A stretch of DNA of 42,012 bases from positions 1 through 42,012 of the forward strand of contig JABDJC010000018.1 of NCBI GenBank assembly GCA_013003395.1. The letters are read 5' to 3'. This document shows positions 32,888 to 41,053 of this stretch, piece by piece (within the stretch, counting starts at the first letter, position 1; each line of letters starts with the position of its first letter). This stretch comes from Acidimicrobiia bacterium. Its GTDB lineage: Bacteria > Actinomycetota > Acidimicrobiia > Spongiisociales > UBA5794. The notes below the pieces were generated by a model that worked only from the letters and a program-made list of their open reading frames with translations, did not search any database and was not told the DNA's origin. Made by a program: the position numbers and the translations under genes.

Positions 32888-33319
32888 TCACTTTTCGAGC
32901 AGCGACTTCAACCGCCGGTAGTCGCCATCGATCGAGCGCTTCACCATCCGCTTCATGAGAGGCGCCGCCAGCCGAAAGACACCCGACGAATCGCCGGAAA
33001 CAATCGCCGTCACCTTGGTGCCATCACGATGCGGCTCGGCAATGCGAGTGAACGTGATCGGGAACGTCCCCGCAATGCTTGTTGCCTTGACCATCCGACC
33101 AGGGTCAAGCTCGATCACCTCGAACGTGGACACGATGGATCGCCCCAAGAATTTCGCCTGTTGCTCGTACTGCGAGCCAACGCGCATCGGCCGTTCGGTG
33201 GTGAAACGGCATGAGACCATGCCGTTCTGCCAGGAGGGATTCTGCTCGAAGTCTGAGATGACCTCGAACACTTCGGCAGGAGGACGATCCACGAAACACC
33301 AACTCGTCACTTCGAGCAT
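32888..33319 (-). CDS. SRPBCC family protein (polyketide cyclase/START-like)
   Basis: A 143-residue protein of the SRPBCC fold, which forms a deep hydrophobic pocket. Marks are VDRPPAEVFEVISDFEQNPSW at the start, the MRVGSQYEQQAKFLG strand, and TFPITFTRIAEPHRDGTKV. Such proteins bind lipids or act as cyclases or co-chaperones; the ligand is unknown. It is on the same strand as the unknown protein and divergent from the VOC gene. Confidence 0.84.
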   Translation of the reverse strand: MLEVTSWCFVDRPPAEVFEVISDFEQNPSWQNGMVSCRFTTERPMRVGSQYEQQAKFLGRSIVSTFEVIELDPGRMVKATSIAGTFPITFTRIAEPHRDGTKVTAIVSGDSSGVFRLAAPLMKRMVKRSIDGDYRRLKSLLEK

Positions 33320-33382
33320 GACTCGCCCTTCGGGGCCGACGGCGTGAGACTTGGCACGACCTTACGGTACGGTGGTCAGTGG

Positions 33383-33760
33383 ATGAGCAAAGAAACGATT
33401 GATCTCGCCGGCGTGCTGATTTGGACATCGGCCGACCACTTCCCTGCGATGGCTACCTTCTACACAGACATCATGGAGCTGCCAACACGATCCCAACGCG
33501 ACGGTTTCATCAACTTCGAATGGGGTGAGATGCGTCTCACCGTCGCCACCCACGACGCCGTCGTCGGCCACAGCTCAGAGCCGCTGCGAATGATGGTGAA
33601 CTTCGCAGTGCACGATATCGTCAAGGTGCACGCCCGTCTGGTACATCGGGGCGTGGCATTTTCGAGGGATCCGGAACGAGAGTCTTGGGGAGTCGTAGCC
33701 ACCTTCGAGGACCCGGACGGCAACGTGCTCCAATTGCTACAGCTCGATGTCAGGAAGTAG
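33383..33760 (+). CDS. VOC-family (glyoxalase/dioxygenase-like) protein
   Basis: A 125-residue vicinal-oxygen-chelate protein. I use ATG 33383, which starts MSKETIDLAGVLIW; 33344 would add 13 residues. The first module has FYTDIMELPTRSQRDGFINFEW and the second GVVATFEDPDGNVLQLLQLD, with the DPDGN turn typical of the fold. Family members isomerise, cleave or bind metal-chelated substrates, including resistance proteins. Metal ligands are not certain here. Its stop overlaps the convergent histidine kinase gene by 11 bases. Confidence 0.82.
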   Translation: MSKETIDLAGVLIWTSADHFPAMATFYTDIMELPTRSQRDGFINFEWGEMRLTVATHDAVVGHSSEPLRMMVNFAVHDIVKVHARLVHRGVAFSRDPERESWGVVATFEDPDGNVLQLLQLDVRK

Positions 33761-35474
33761 CTCCGACGGGGTCGCCTGGCGCGAGTTCTTCAACCGCAAC
33801 CTTGGCATTGGTCGGTGGTGATCCCGGAGTCCACGGGATCGAGATCGAGAAGCATGCACCTCCGAGCAACTCCGATTCGCGATAGCCGACCTTGCCGCCG
33901 TGGGCTGTCGCGATTGCTGCGACGACCGCAAGCCCGATCCCGGAACCCTGAATCTGTGCATTGAGTTTGTTGGCACCCCGTTCGAACCGGCGGAAGACCG
34001 CCAGCTCATACTTTTTGGGAACACCGTCCCCGTCGTCATGCATCTCGAGATGGAGTTGAGAGTTCTCGACGTAACCCCGAAGGATCCGGCTCGGACCGCC
34101 ATACCTGACACTGTTCGAGATGAAGTTGACCAGCACCTGTTGGATGCGGCCGGCGTCGACCCGCGCCGTGACGTTCGCGTCGACGGCTACTTGGATGTCA
34201 GCGTCTCCCGAGATCGAGTGGATCGCGTCGTTGACCACCTGCTCGATCGAGGTGTCCTGCAAGTCCAGAACGATTTGGGATGGATCTTCCCGAGCAAGCA
34301 TCACGAGGTCTGTGACGATGGCTCCCATGTATTCAGCCTGGGCCTTGACGATGCCGGTCATCTCGCGTCGCTCTGTTGGGGAGAGACCGATCTCTTCGTC
34401 CTCGTCGAGCAACGAGAGAAAGCCGACCATGGCGGTGAGCGGGGTTCGCAGCTCGTGAGATATCGACGATACAAGTGCACTGCGCTGCTCCTCGACAAGA
34501 ACACGGTTCTCCTGAATTGCCACAGCTTGGCGCACGATCACGAGCGCGCCGACCATCAGCGTTCCGACGAGGAGGCCGCGATGCGTCAGAGCTTCAGTGT
34601 GGGATTGATCCCACAGCAACACTCCGACCATGACGACGGCAACCGAATATGGAGCAATCAGGGACCACCACGGGGTGACCGTCTCTACCCCTTCGCGCTT
34701 ACCTGGCGCCAACGGCACGAGCGCTGCCGCCACGACATACCCAGTGGTCGCGAACAAGAACAATGTGAAGTTGGGTGTGGCCTCGCCAAACGACTTCCCA
34801 ATACCGGAAAACAGGTAGGACAAGTCTGCGAACGATTGGAAAGCGAAGGCCACCGCAATGGCAAGGAGCCGAAGATCGAATCGATAGTCGCTGCGTCGCA
34901 CGAAGACGACCATCACGGTCACGACGAGAGCGACGTCAAGCACCGGATAGAGCGATCCGACAATGCGGTCAACAAGACTGGCAGAGGCGAGTTCCGCAAA
35001 GAGCTCATGGACCACCAGAACCCACGCGAGCGTCGCGAGCGACAGCGCTCCGACGGCTCCATCGAGGAGCATGCGAATCCGCTGCCGCAAATCGCCGGCG
35101 ACCTGCGGCAGCCTCGTGATGCCAAGAACGAGCAGGGAATACGCCGTCAGAAAGAAGATGTCGAGAGGGCCGAATGCCGGCACGTCGCTGACAGTAGAAG
35201 CCACGCCGACAGCGACGACACCGACAACTGAGACCAGCATGCCGAGCCCCATCAAGCGCCATGCCATGCGTTCGGTGCCTGGCACTTTGGACGCCCTGAA
35301 CATGAGCATGCCGGCGACGGCGTTTCCGACGAGCACCCCGACGGAGCCGAACTCACCAGCGAGGTCAGGGCGGGTCGAGACGCCGACGAACGCAACGGCA
35401 ATGGTCGCAATGGCAACTGCCACCAACATCAGTGACCGAAGCGACCGACCTAGAAAACTCGAATTGGGCATCAC
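33750..35474 (-). CDS. Multi-span membrane sensor histidine kinase
   Basis: A 574-residue kinase. The first 315 residues are mostly hydrophobic, with about seven to nine spans in a sensor module without a large outside domain. The dimerisation/phosphoacceptor region has His340 in SSISHELRTPL. The ATPase domain shows NFISNSVRYGG, the G1 box DDGDGVP and the G2 box GSGIGLAVV. Starts GTG 35474 and ATG 35471 are equivalent. No response regulator is encoded in the window, so its partner is elsewhere. It lies 45 bases downstream of an alpha-oxoamine synthase gene on the same strand, which suggests it may sense that enzyme's product. Confidence 0.9.
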   Translation of the reverse strand: MMPNSSFLGRSLRSLMLVAVAIATIAVAFVGVSTRPDLAGEFGSVGVLVGNAVAGMLMFRASKVPGTERMAWRLMGLGMLVSVVGVVAVGVASTVSDVPAFGPLDIFFLTAYSLLVLGITRLPQVAGDLRQRIRMLLDGAVGALSLATLAWVLVVHELFAELASASLVDRIVGSLYPVLDVALVVTVMVVFVRRSDYRFDLRLLAIAVAFAFQSFADLSYLFSGIGKSFGEATPNFTLFLFATTGYVVAAALVPLAPGKREGVETVTPWWSLIAPYSVAVVMVGVLLWDQSHTEALTHRGLLVGTLMVGALVIVRQAVAIQENRVLVEEQRSALVSSISHELRTPLTAMVGFLSLLDEDEEIGLSPTERREMTGIVKAQAEYMGAIVTDLVMLAREDPSQIVLDLQDTSIEQVVNDAIHSISGDADIQVAVDANVTARVDAGRIQQVLVNFISNSVRYGGPSRILRGYVENSQLHLEMHDDGDGVPKKYELAVFRRFERGANKLNAQIQGSGIGLAVVAAIATAHGGKVGYRESELLGGACFSISIPWTPGSPPTNAKVAVEELAPGDPVGATS

Positions 35475-35519
35475 TTGTCATCGGCTGTTAGTCGCCGAAG
35501 GTGTAGGTACTAAGTCAAT

Positions 35520-36815
35520 TCAGTGAATTGCATGCTCGCTCGCGAGATCAGCAGCATCCGACAGGTCGACGGTGATGTCGATCCCATCGTCCACCGAATC
35601 GACAACATCAGCAATGTGGCCTGCCATGCATTCGACGAACGCAGCCAAATCTGCCTCGGAGTGATACAGCGTTTGCGTAAATCGTATGCCTCCGTGGCCG
35701 ACCGGAACGGCCGGAAAGACTGCGTAGTTGCAGTAGAAGCCATCCGCGAGCAGCCGCTGTGCGACTTCGAGAGTGTCGTTCATTCCCCCGATGTGGGCGA
35801 ACCAGATGGGCGTGTGATCGATCGACACTGCCGGGATCTCGAACTCTTTGATGAGGTGAGCCATGTATTCGATCTGTTCGTCGATGCGCGCCATGAGGTG
35901 GGCGTGTTCATCTGAGAGGTGGATTTCGGCCGAGGCGATGGCGGCTCCAAGCTCTGCTGGATGGAGCGGGCCGGAGAAGGTCATCGTGCCGCCGAGGCGT
36001 TGGACACGGTCGGCCAACGCTCGATTGGGAAACGCGATGGCGGCGCCACCTGAGCCAAACGACTTCGACAGCGAGACCGCGACGACCATCCGCTCGTGCA
36101 GCGTTCTGCCTTCGAGCACGAAGCCCCGGCCCTTGGAGCCGGTCCATCCGAAACCATGGGCATCATCGATGTACACGTAGAGGTTGTCGTACCGGTCCAG
36201 CCGGCTCGAGATCGCGTCGACGGGCGCCACGTCTCCATACATCGAGTAGACACCGTCCGCGAGGTACCAGACGGCGTTGTGAGAACCAACTAGGTCGGCC
36301 AACGCGGCATCCAGCGCTTCGAGATCATTGTGGTCGACGACGCGAACGGGAATACCTTCTGCGATGAGCGATTGGGTCGCCAGGTGGATGGAGGAGTGCG
36401 CTTGTGCGTCGACGACGACAGCGTCGCCGGCACCGATCAGCAACGGCAGCGCTGACAGATGGCCAAGGGTCGTCGTGGTCGGAACGATCACCGCAGCCTC
36501 GAATATCTCTTCGAGCTGCGTTTCGAGCCGGCTGTAGAGGTCGATCGAGGTATACGCGCCCGAAGACGAAAAGACGGGGCCGTAGCGCTCGATGGCATCT
36601 ATCGCGCCGGCCTTGAGACGATCATCCAGGTTGAGACCGAGGTATGCGCACGAGCCGAAGTTGAGCAGTCGCCTGCCTTTCACGGTCACATATTGACCGA
36701 CCAGCTTCTCGTCCTCGACCCTGACTCGCAGTAATCCAGCAGCAACGCCAGCTGACTGATTGCGGTCGAAGAGCTTGATGATGCGTTCGTGTTGGATGGC
36801 GTCGCCTGTGCGCAT
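35520..36815 (-). CDS. Alpha-oxoamine synthase-family PLP enzyme
   Basis: A 431-residue fold-type I enzyme related to 2-amino-3-ketobutyrate ligase, serine palmitoyltransferase, BioF and CqsA. I use ATG 36815; 36836 lacks a ribosome site. Marks are NFGSCAYLGLN near 52-62, His140 in DAQAHSSIH, YIDDAHGFGWTG at 215-226 and the PLP Lys251 in SLSKSFGSGG. The enzyme joins an amino acid to an acyl-CoA with loss of CO2. Which product is made is not visible. It directly precedes a multi-span histidine kinase, as in cqsA/cqsS-type autoinducer systems, which is the main reason to look closer. Confidence 0.88.
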   Translation of the reverse strand: MRTGDAIQHERIIKLFDRNQSAGVAAGLLRVRVEDEKLVGQYVTVKGRRLLNFGSCAYLGLNLDDRLKAGAIDAIERYGPVFSSSGAYTSIDLYSRLETQLEEIFEAAVIVPTTTTLGHLSALPLLIGAGDAVVVDAQAHSSIHLATQSLIAEGIPVRVVDHNDLEALDAALADLVGSHNAVWYLADGVYSMYGDVAPVDAISSRLDRYDNLYVYIDDAHGFGWTGSKGRGFVLEGRTLHERMVVAVSLSKSFGSGGAAIAFPNRALADRVQRLGGTMTFSGPLHPAELGAAIASAEIHLSDEHAHLMARIDEQIEYMAHLIKEFEIPAVSIDHTPIWFAHIGGMNDTLEVAQRLLADGFYCNYAVFPAVPVGHGGIRFTQTLYHSEADLAAFVECMAGHIADVVDSVDDGIDITVDLSDAADLASEHAIH

Positions 36816-37157
36816 GTGCCCTACCTTTCCACGCATCGCTTGCGATACGTGACCTCATGTGTGCCACCCCATGCCCCGGTTCGGCGAGCGTAGCCACTTT
36901 CTACCAACAGCACCACTCAATGCATATCGCTAGTTACGGAGAGTTGTCGTTTCGAACGCAGAGTGTGGCGACACGCATACTCGACGTATGAATGATGCAG
37001 CGCCTAGCCAGAATTTGGATCAGCTGAAAGGATGGGCCTCAGTTATCAGCAGGCATCCAAACAGGCCATGGATCACCCCAAGTTCCGAATCAAGAAAGAG
37101 GGGCTTCATCGGCGTTCAGCAAATTGGTGCTTGTAGCGCGAGCGACAATGGTCCAGA
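36816..37157. other. Divergent non-coding region
   Basis: Between the oxoamine synthase and the TauE/SafE transporter I see no gene. A frame at 36988-37254 overlaps the transporter start and has no recognisable domain. Promoters for both sides should be here; the stretch at 36900-36950 is the most AT-rich part, but I could not assign clear boxes. Confidence 0.5.
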
Positions 37158-38228
37158 GTGTCGCAGATGTCGAGAATCAAAACAGCTGTTCAAACGCGCG
37201 CCGCCATCGTTCCAGTGTTGGGAGTGGCCATCGTCGTTTGGACGTTCTGGCTGATCGGGATGTTCAGCGAAGATCGTTGGGGACTGTTCGCTGACAACTG
37301 GTTCATGTCCGTGACGATGGCATTTGGCTCGTTCATCGCCGGGGCGACCAGCGAGGGCGGCGGAGCTGTTGCGTTCCCTGTGATGACGCTCCTCTTCGAT
37401 ATCCCGCCACCGACGGCGCGGGACTTCTCGCTGATGATCCAGTCGATCGGGATGACGGCCGCCGCAGCAACCATCTTGTTCACGAAAACCAAGGTCGAAA
37501 AGAACGCCCTGGTTTGGGCAAGCGTCGGCGGCACGATCGGTGTCATCTTCGGGCTCGAGTTCGTCGCCGGCCGCTTTTCTCCTGCCTTTGCCAAGATGTT
37601 CTTCATCAGCATCTGGCTGGCGTTTGCGTTCGCTCTGTTCATGATCAACCGGTATCGCGACCGTGAGGTGCTTCGACGGATCGAGCCGTTCACCCATAAG
37701 CACGCCATGTTGCTTGTCGCCGCCGGGGTCATCGGTGGCACGATCACTTCGATCACCGGGAGCGGTCTTGACATCGCCACGTTTGCGCTGCTGGTGCTCC
37801 GTTTCCGCATCAACGAGTCGATCGCGACGCCGACGTCGGTGGTCCTGATGGGCATCAACGCCTTCGTCGGATTCGTTTGGAAGGCAGGCGTTGGCGGCGG
37901 TATGGCCGAAGCTGCGTGGGGTTATTGGTGGGTGTGCGTACCCATCGTCGTGGTCGGTGCCCCGATCGGCGCCTGGTTCATCAAGAGTCGCTCTCGCCAC
38001 TTCGTTTCGAGGCTGCTCTATGCCAGCATCGCGATTCAGTTTGTCGCAGCCATCCTCATCATTCCGATGAGCCTGCAACTCGTGTTGTTCACGACGGCAG
38101 TCTTCTCCACCGGCCTGCTGTTCTTCCGGCGAATGGCGGATGGCGGCGTGAAGCGGCTCCAGTGGCTCGAGATCAAAGAGGAGCGCAAGGCGGTCCACGC
38201 CGCACGCAAGTCCAACGACGATGACTGA
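37158..38228 (+). CDS. TauE/SafE (TSUP) family membrane transporter
   Basis: A 356-residue integral membrane protein of the sulfite exporter TauE/SafE family. The family's repeated fold shows in GSFIAGATSEGGGAVAFPVM and VIGGTITSITGSGLDIATFA, two similar motifs in the two halves. It has about eight or nine spans and a basic C-terminal tail. GTG 37158 and ATG 37167 are possible starts. Members move sulfite, sulfonates or other organic anions. It shares eight bases with the PQQ dehydrogenase gene. Confidence 0.87.
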   Translation: MSQMSRIKTAVQTRAAIVPVLGVAIVVWTFWLIGMFSEDRWGLFADNWFMSVTMAFGSFIAGATSEGGGAVAFPVMTLLFDIPPPTARDFSLMIQSIGMTAAAATILFTKTKVEKNALVWASVGGTIGVIFGLEFVAGRFSPAFAKMFFISIWLAFAFALFMINRYRDREVLRRIEPFTHKHAMLLVAAGVIGGTITSITGSGLDIATFALLVLRFRINESIATPTSVVLMGINAFVGFVWKAGVGGGMAEAAWGYWWVCVPIVVVGAPIGAWFIKSRSRHFVSRLLYASIAIQFVAAILIIPMSLQLVLFTTAVFSTGLLFFRRMADGGVKRLQWLEIKEERKAVHAARKSNDDD

Positions 38229-39528
38229 ACCCGCTGGATGGTGGCGGTACTCACGGCTCGCAACGCTGTTCTTGGCTACCACCTTGGTTTTGGTTTTCTC
38301 TTCCTGCTCGTCAGGCACCGTTGATCGAACCACCACGACCGGGCCTCTTGCCTCGACCTCGACCGTCATCTCGCCGACAACCACTACCCCACCCGTAGCG
38401 GCAACCACCGTCATTGCGTCCACGACTACGACAACCGAGGAGCCAATTTCAACCACGACGACAACGCCACTCGCCCCGCTACGCGCCTTGCGGTTGGAAC
38501 TCCTAACTGACGGCCTCCACCAACCTGTCGCGATCGCCAGCTCCTTCGGAGAGGATCGCTTGTACGTCGCCGAGCGGACGGGAATCGTCCAGATCGTCGA
38601 TCCCTCAGGAGAGATTGCGGCAACGCCTCTACTCGACCTGACCGACGAGGTGAACGACTTCAGCATCGAACAGGGACTTCTCGGATTGGCGTTCCATCCA
38701 GACGACACCGGGCCGCAGCGCCGCATGTACGTCTACTTCTCTGTGGACGGCGACGACACGATGTTGGTCGAGTATCGAACCACCAATGCCACGTCGGTCG
38801 ACCTGTCGACTCGCAGAGTCCTGCTCACAATCGACCAACCGGCGATCAGGCACAACGCTGGAATGATCCAGTTCGACGAGGACCGAGCTCTGTACTTGTC
38901 GCTCGGCGACGGCGGCTCCGGCGGCTCGAACGGTCAAGACACCTCCAATCTTCTCGGCGGCATCATCCGGATCGATGTCAACGGTGACCCATATGCGATT
39001 CCGGCCTCCAATCCCTTCAGCGATGGCGGCGGTGCCCCAGAGCTCTGGATCTACGGCTTACGCAATCCTTGGCGATTCTCGATCGATCAGGGCTTCGCCT
39101 ACGTGGCGGATGTGGGGCAGGACGACCGCGAAGAGATCACCGTTGTCTCTCTGGAGGACGGTGGAGCCAACCTCGGCTGGTCACTGTTGGAGGGCTCGCT
39201 GTGCTTCTCCGAGAGAAACTGCGACCCGAAGGGGACGGTGCTCCCGACCCTCGAGTACACCCACGACGACGGTTGCTCTGTCACCGGCGGCTTCGTCTAC
39301 CGCGGCAGCGCCATCCCTGAACTGTTTGGCCATTACTTCTACAGCGATTGGTGCTCCGGCTGGATCCGCAGCTTCGTGTTCGACGGGGAAACAGCAACAG
39401 ACCAACAGGACTGGACTGATCAGACAGGGGTCCCGGGCCAGGTAAACACCTTCGGTGTCGACAACGCAGGCGAGCTATATCTCGCAACGTGGAGCGGATC
39501 GCTGTATCGCTTCGTTGCGGAACGCTGA
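38221..39528 (+). CDS. PQQ-dependent sugar dehydrogenase-like lipoprotein
   Basis: A 435-residue exported protein. Residues about 12-29 are a signal ending in VFSSC, so Cys29 is a likely lipid anchor, followed by a long Thr/Ser/Pro linker to about residue 92. The rest matches the glucose/sorbosone dehydrogenase beta-propeller: VAERTGIVQIVD, LLGLAFHPDD, IRHNAGMIQFDEDRALYLSLG and YGLRNPWRFSID. Relatives oxidise sugars outside the cell with PQQ, passing electrons to the respiratory chain, but the family also has members with no proven activity. No PQQ synthesis genes are in the window. It overlaps the transporter by eight bases. Confidence 0.87.
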   Translation: MTEPAGWWRYSRLATLFLATTLVLVFSSCSSGTVDRTTTTGPLASTSTVISPTTTTPPVAATTVIASTTTTTEEPISTTTTTPLAPLRALRLELLTDGLHQPVAIASSFGEDRLYVAERTGIVQIVDPSGEIAATPLLDLTDEVNDFSIEQGLLGLAFHPDDTGPQRRMYVYFSVDGDDTMLVEYRTTNATSVDLSTRRVLLTIDQPAIRHNAGMIQFDEDRALYLSLGDGGSGGSNGQDTSNLLGGIIRIDVNGDPYAIPASNPFSDGGGAPELWIYGLRNPWRFSIDQGFAYVADVGQDDREEITVVSLEDGGANLGWSLLEGSLCFSERNCDPKGTVLPTLEYTHDDGCSVTGGFVYRGSAIPELFGHYFYSDWCSGWIRSFVFDGETATDQQDWTDQTGVPGQVNTFGVDNAGELYLATWSGSLYRFVAER

Positions 39529-39642
39529 CCCCGCAGCTGTTTGCTGCAACAATGCGTCGGCGCTTGGTAGACCACGCCACCAAATCGACATACACCAGCG
39601 CCGTCAGAACCGTATACCGAGCAACCGCTGAAAGGCCCTGTT

Positions 39643-40389
39643 TTGAACGATCGATACCGCCGTCTTCGAATCTACAACTTGGTCATGGGTGCCTTCCATG
39701 CCGCGCAAGGCGCGGCCATCCTCGCGCTCGCGAACGACTTCGCGTTGCCCGTCACCGCCAGCTTCATGGACGGGCCGCCCGGCGCCGCACCACCGGAACT
39801 CACGAGGTTGTTCGAAGTCAGGGTCGCTCATTGGGTCGCCGCGTTCGTCTTCTTGTCGGCGCTCGCGCACTGGATCTTGGCGGGACCGGCATTCGGTTGG
39901 TATGTGAAGAGTCTCGAGAAGTACCGCAATTATGCGCGCTGGCTCGAGTACTCGATCAGTTCGTCGATCATGATCGTGCTCATAGCCATGCTCACAGGTA
40001 TCGGCGACGTGGCCGCTCTCGTGGCCCTCTTCGGAGTGAACTCTTCGATGATTCTCTTCGGTTGGTTGATGGAGAAGTACGAAGAACCTGGCAACCCGAG
40101 CTGGCTGGGGTACTGGTTCGGCGTCATTGCCGGGGCCGTTCCGTGGATCGCCATCGGAATCTATCTCTTGAGCCCGACCGTCGACTCGAGTCCGCCGGCC
40201 TTCGTCTACGGAATCTTCATCTCCCTGTTCATCTTCTTCAACACGTTTGCGATCAACATGGTTCTTCAGTACAAGCGCATTGGACCGTGGCGTGATTACA
40301 TCACCGGCGAGTCGGTGTACGTAGCACTGAGCCTGGTCGCGAAGTCTGCCTTGGCGTGGCAGGTCTTTGGCGGCACCTTGGCAGGCTGA
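39643..40389 (+). CDS. Heliorhodopsin
   Basis: A 248-residue seven-span retinal protein. The start is TTG 39643, with AAAGG upstream. The retinal lysine is Lys234 in the last span, in LVAKSALAWQVF, the heliorhodopsin signature. The counterion is Glu102 in RWLEYSISSSIM, and His19 and His76 match the two buried histidines of known heliorhodopsins (His23 and His80 in the 48C12 protein). The FFNTFAINMVLQYKRIGPW segment is also typical. Heliorhodopsins sit inverted in the membrane and are thought to be light sensors or regulators, not proton pumps. No retinal synthesis gene is in the window. A hairpin terminator follows. Confidence 0.93.
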   Translation: MNDRYRRLRIYNLVMGAFHAAQGAAILALANDFALPVTASFMDGPPGAAPPELTRLFEVRVAHWVAAFVFLSALAHWILAGPAFGWYVKSLEKYRNYARWLEYSISSSIMIVLIAMLTGIGDVAALVALFGVNSSMILFGWLMEKYEEPGNPSWLGYWFGVIAGAVPWIAIGIYLLSPTVDSSPPAFVYGIFISLFIFFNTFAINMVLQYKRIGPWRDYITGESVYVALSLVAKSALAWQVFGGTLAG

Positions 40390-40422
40390 TAGCCGACACT
40401 CGATGAGTGCGTACCAGTAAAC

Positions 40423-40457
40423 GAAGAGCGGGCCCCGGGGATGAGGGCCCGCTCTTC
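40423..40457 (+). terminator. Perfect 13-bp terminator hairpin after the heliorhodopsin gene
   Basis: Bases 40423-40435 pair exactly with 40445-40457 around a nine-base loop; the stem core is AGAGCGGGCCC. It lies between two convergent genes and may serve both strands. No U-tract follows. Confidence 0.75.
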
Positions 40458-40489
40458 TGCGTGGAGTGATCTTTGCTTTCTGTGAAGCG

Positions 40490-40927
40490 TCAGCGCCTCA
40501 CCGACATCGGTCGGTCTGACCAGCCGATGAACACTGCGGCGATACCTGCGAAGGCGATTGCGGCTCCGGTACCTGCCAGACCTGCATCACCAAATGTCGC
40601 CGGCTCGACGGTGGTCACGAGACCAAAGACGATGGTCCCGATTCCCATGGTCACGAGGGTGCCCCGAGCTGACCACGGCGCCGTAGCGGCGGACAGGAAG
40701 ACGATGCCGAGAACCAGCTCAACGATCCCGAGTGCCGCGGTATGCCTCAGGCCCAAAAGCGAGGTTGTCCCCGACAAAGATTCAGGAAAGAGCCGGGCGA
40801 GAACAAGACTTCCTGCCAGCAGAAATGCGACTCCGAGGACGCCGGATCCAACATGGCCCCAGGTCAAGAAATAGGGCCGCTCGTAGGGATCGGCTCTATA
40901 GGGTGCTCGATAATCAACAACTTGCAT
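40490..40927 (-). CDS. Small four-span membrane protein
   Basis: A 145-residue protein with about four hydrophobic spans (HVGSGVLGVAFLLAGSLVL, HTAALGIVELVLGIVFL, LVTMGIGTIVFGLV and GTGAAIAFAGIAAVFIG). The start ATG 40927 has GGAGGAGG on the minus strand; 40966 has none. The N-terminus has many Tyr and Arg (YRAPYRADPYERPYF). No family was recognised with confidence; a DoxX-like or DUF4383-like fold is possible. It is convergent with the heliorhodopsin gene. Confidence 0.72.
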   Translation of the reverse strand: MQVVDYRAPYRADPYERPYFLTWGHVGSGVLGVAFLLAGSLVLARLFPESLSGTTSLLGLRHTAALGIVELVLGIVFLSAATAPWSARGTLVTMGIGTIVFGLVTTVEPATFGDAGLAGTGAAIAFAGIAAVFIGWSDRPMSVRR

Positions 40928-40964
40928 GTCAGCCTCCTCCACCATTGAGACTCCGCATGTACCC

Positions 40965-40990
40965 AAAAAGGTTCCCGTCTAAACCTTTTT
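40965..40990. promoter_or_regulatory. AT-rich inverted repeat between divergent genes
   Basis: AAAAAGGTT (40965-40973) and AACCTTTTT (40982-40990) form an exact 9-base inverted repeat with an eight-base spacer, in the 126-base gap between two divergent starts. The position suits an operator; on the plus strand it also resembles a weak terminator, with seven T at 40986-40992. Confidence 0.45.
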
Positions 40991-41053
40991 TTCTTGCAGC
41001 ACAACAGACGAGTCATGTGTGGACGCCACGCAACGGGCGATAGCATCTGCGCC

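Noticed and set aside
33900-35231. A 443-residue open frame on the plus strand
   Set aside because: It is the complement of the histidine kinase and is rich in His/Arg/Asp typical of shadow translation.
36988-37254. A short open frame of 88 codons before the TauE/SafE gene
   Set aside because: It overlaps the transporter start by about 100 bases in another frame, with no ribosome site or motif.
37116-38726. A 536-residue open frame on the minus strand
   Set aside because: It is antisense to the TauE/SafE and PQQ dehydrogenase genes, both clearly recognisable, and has a low-complexity Val/Thr stretch that mirrors their linker.
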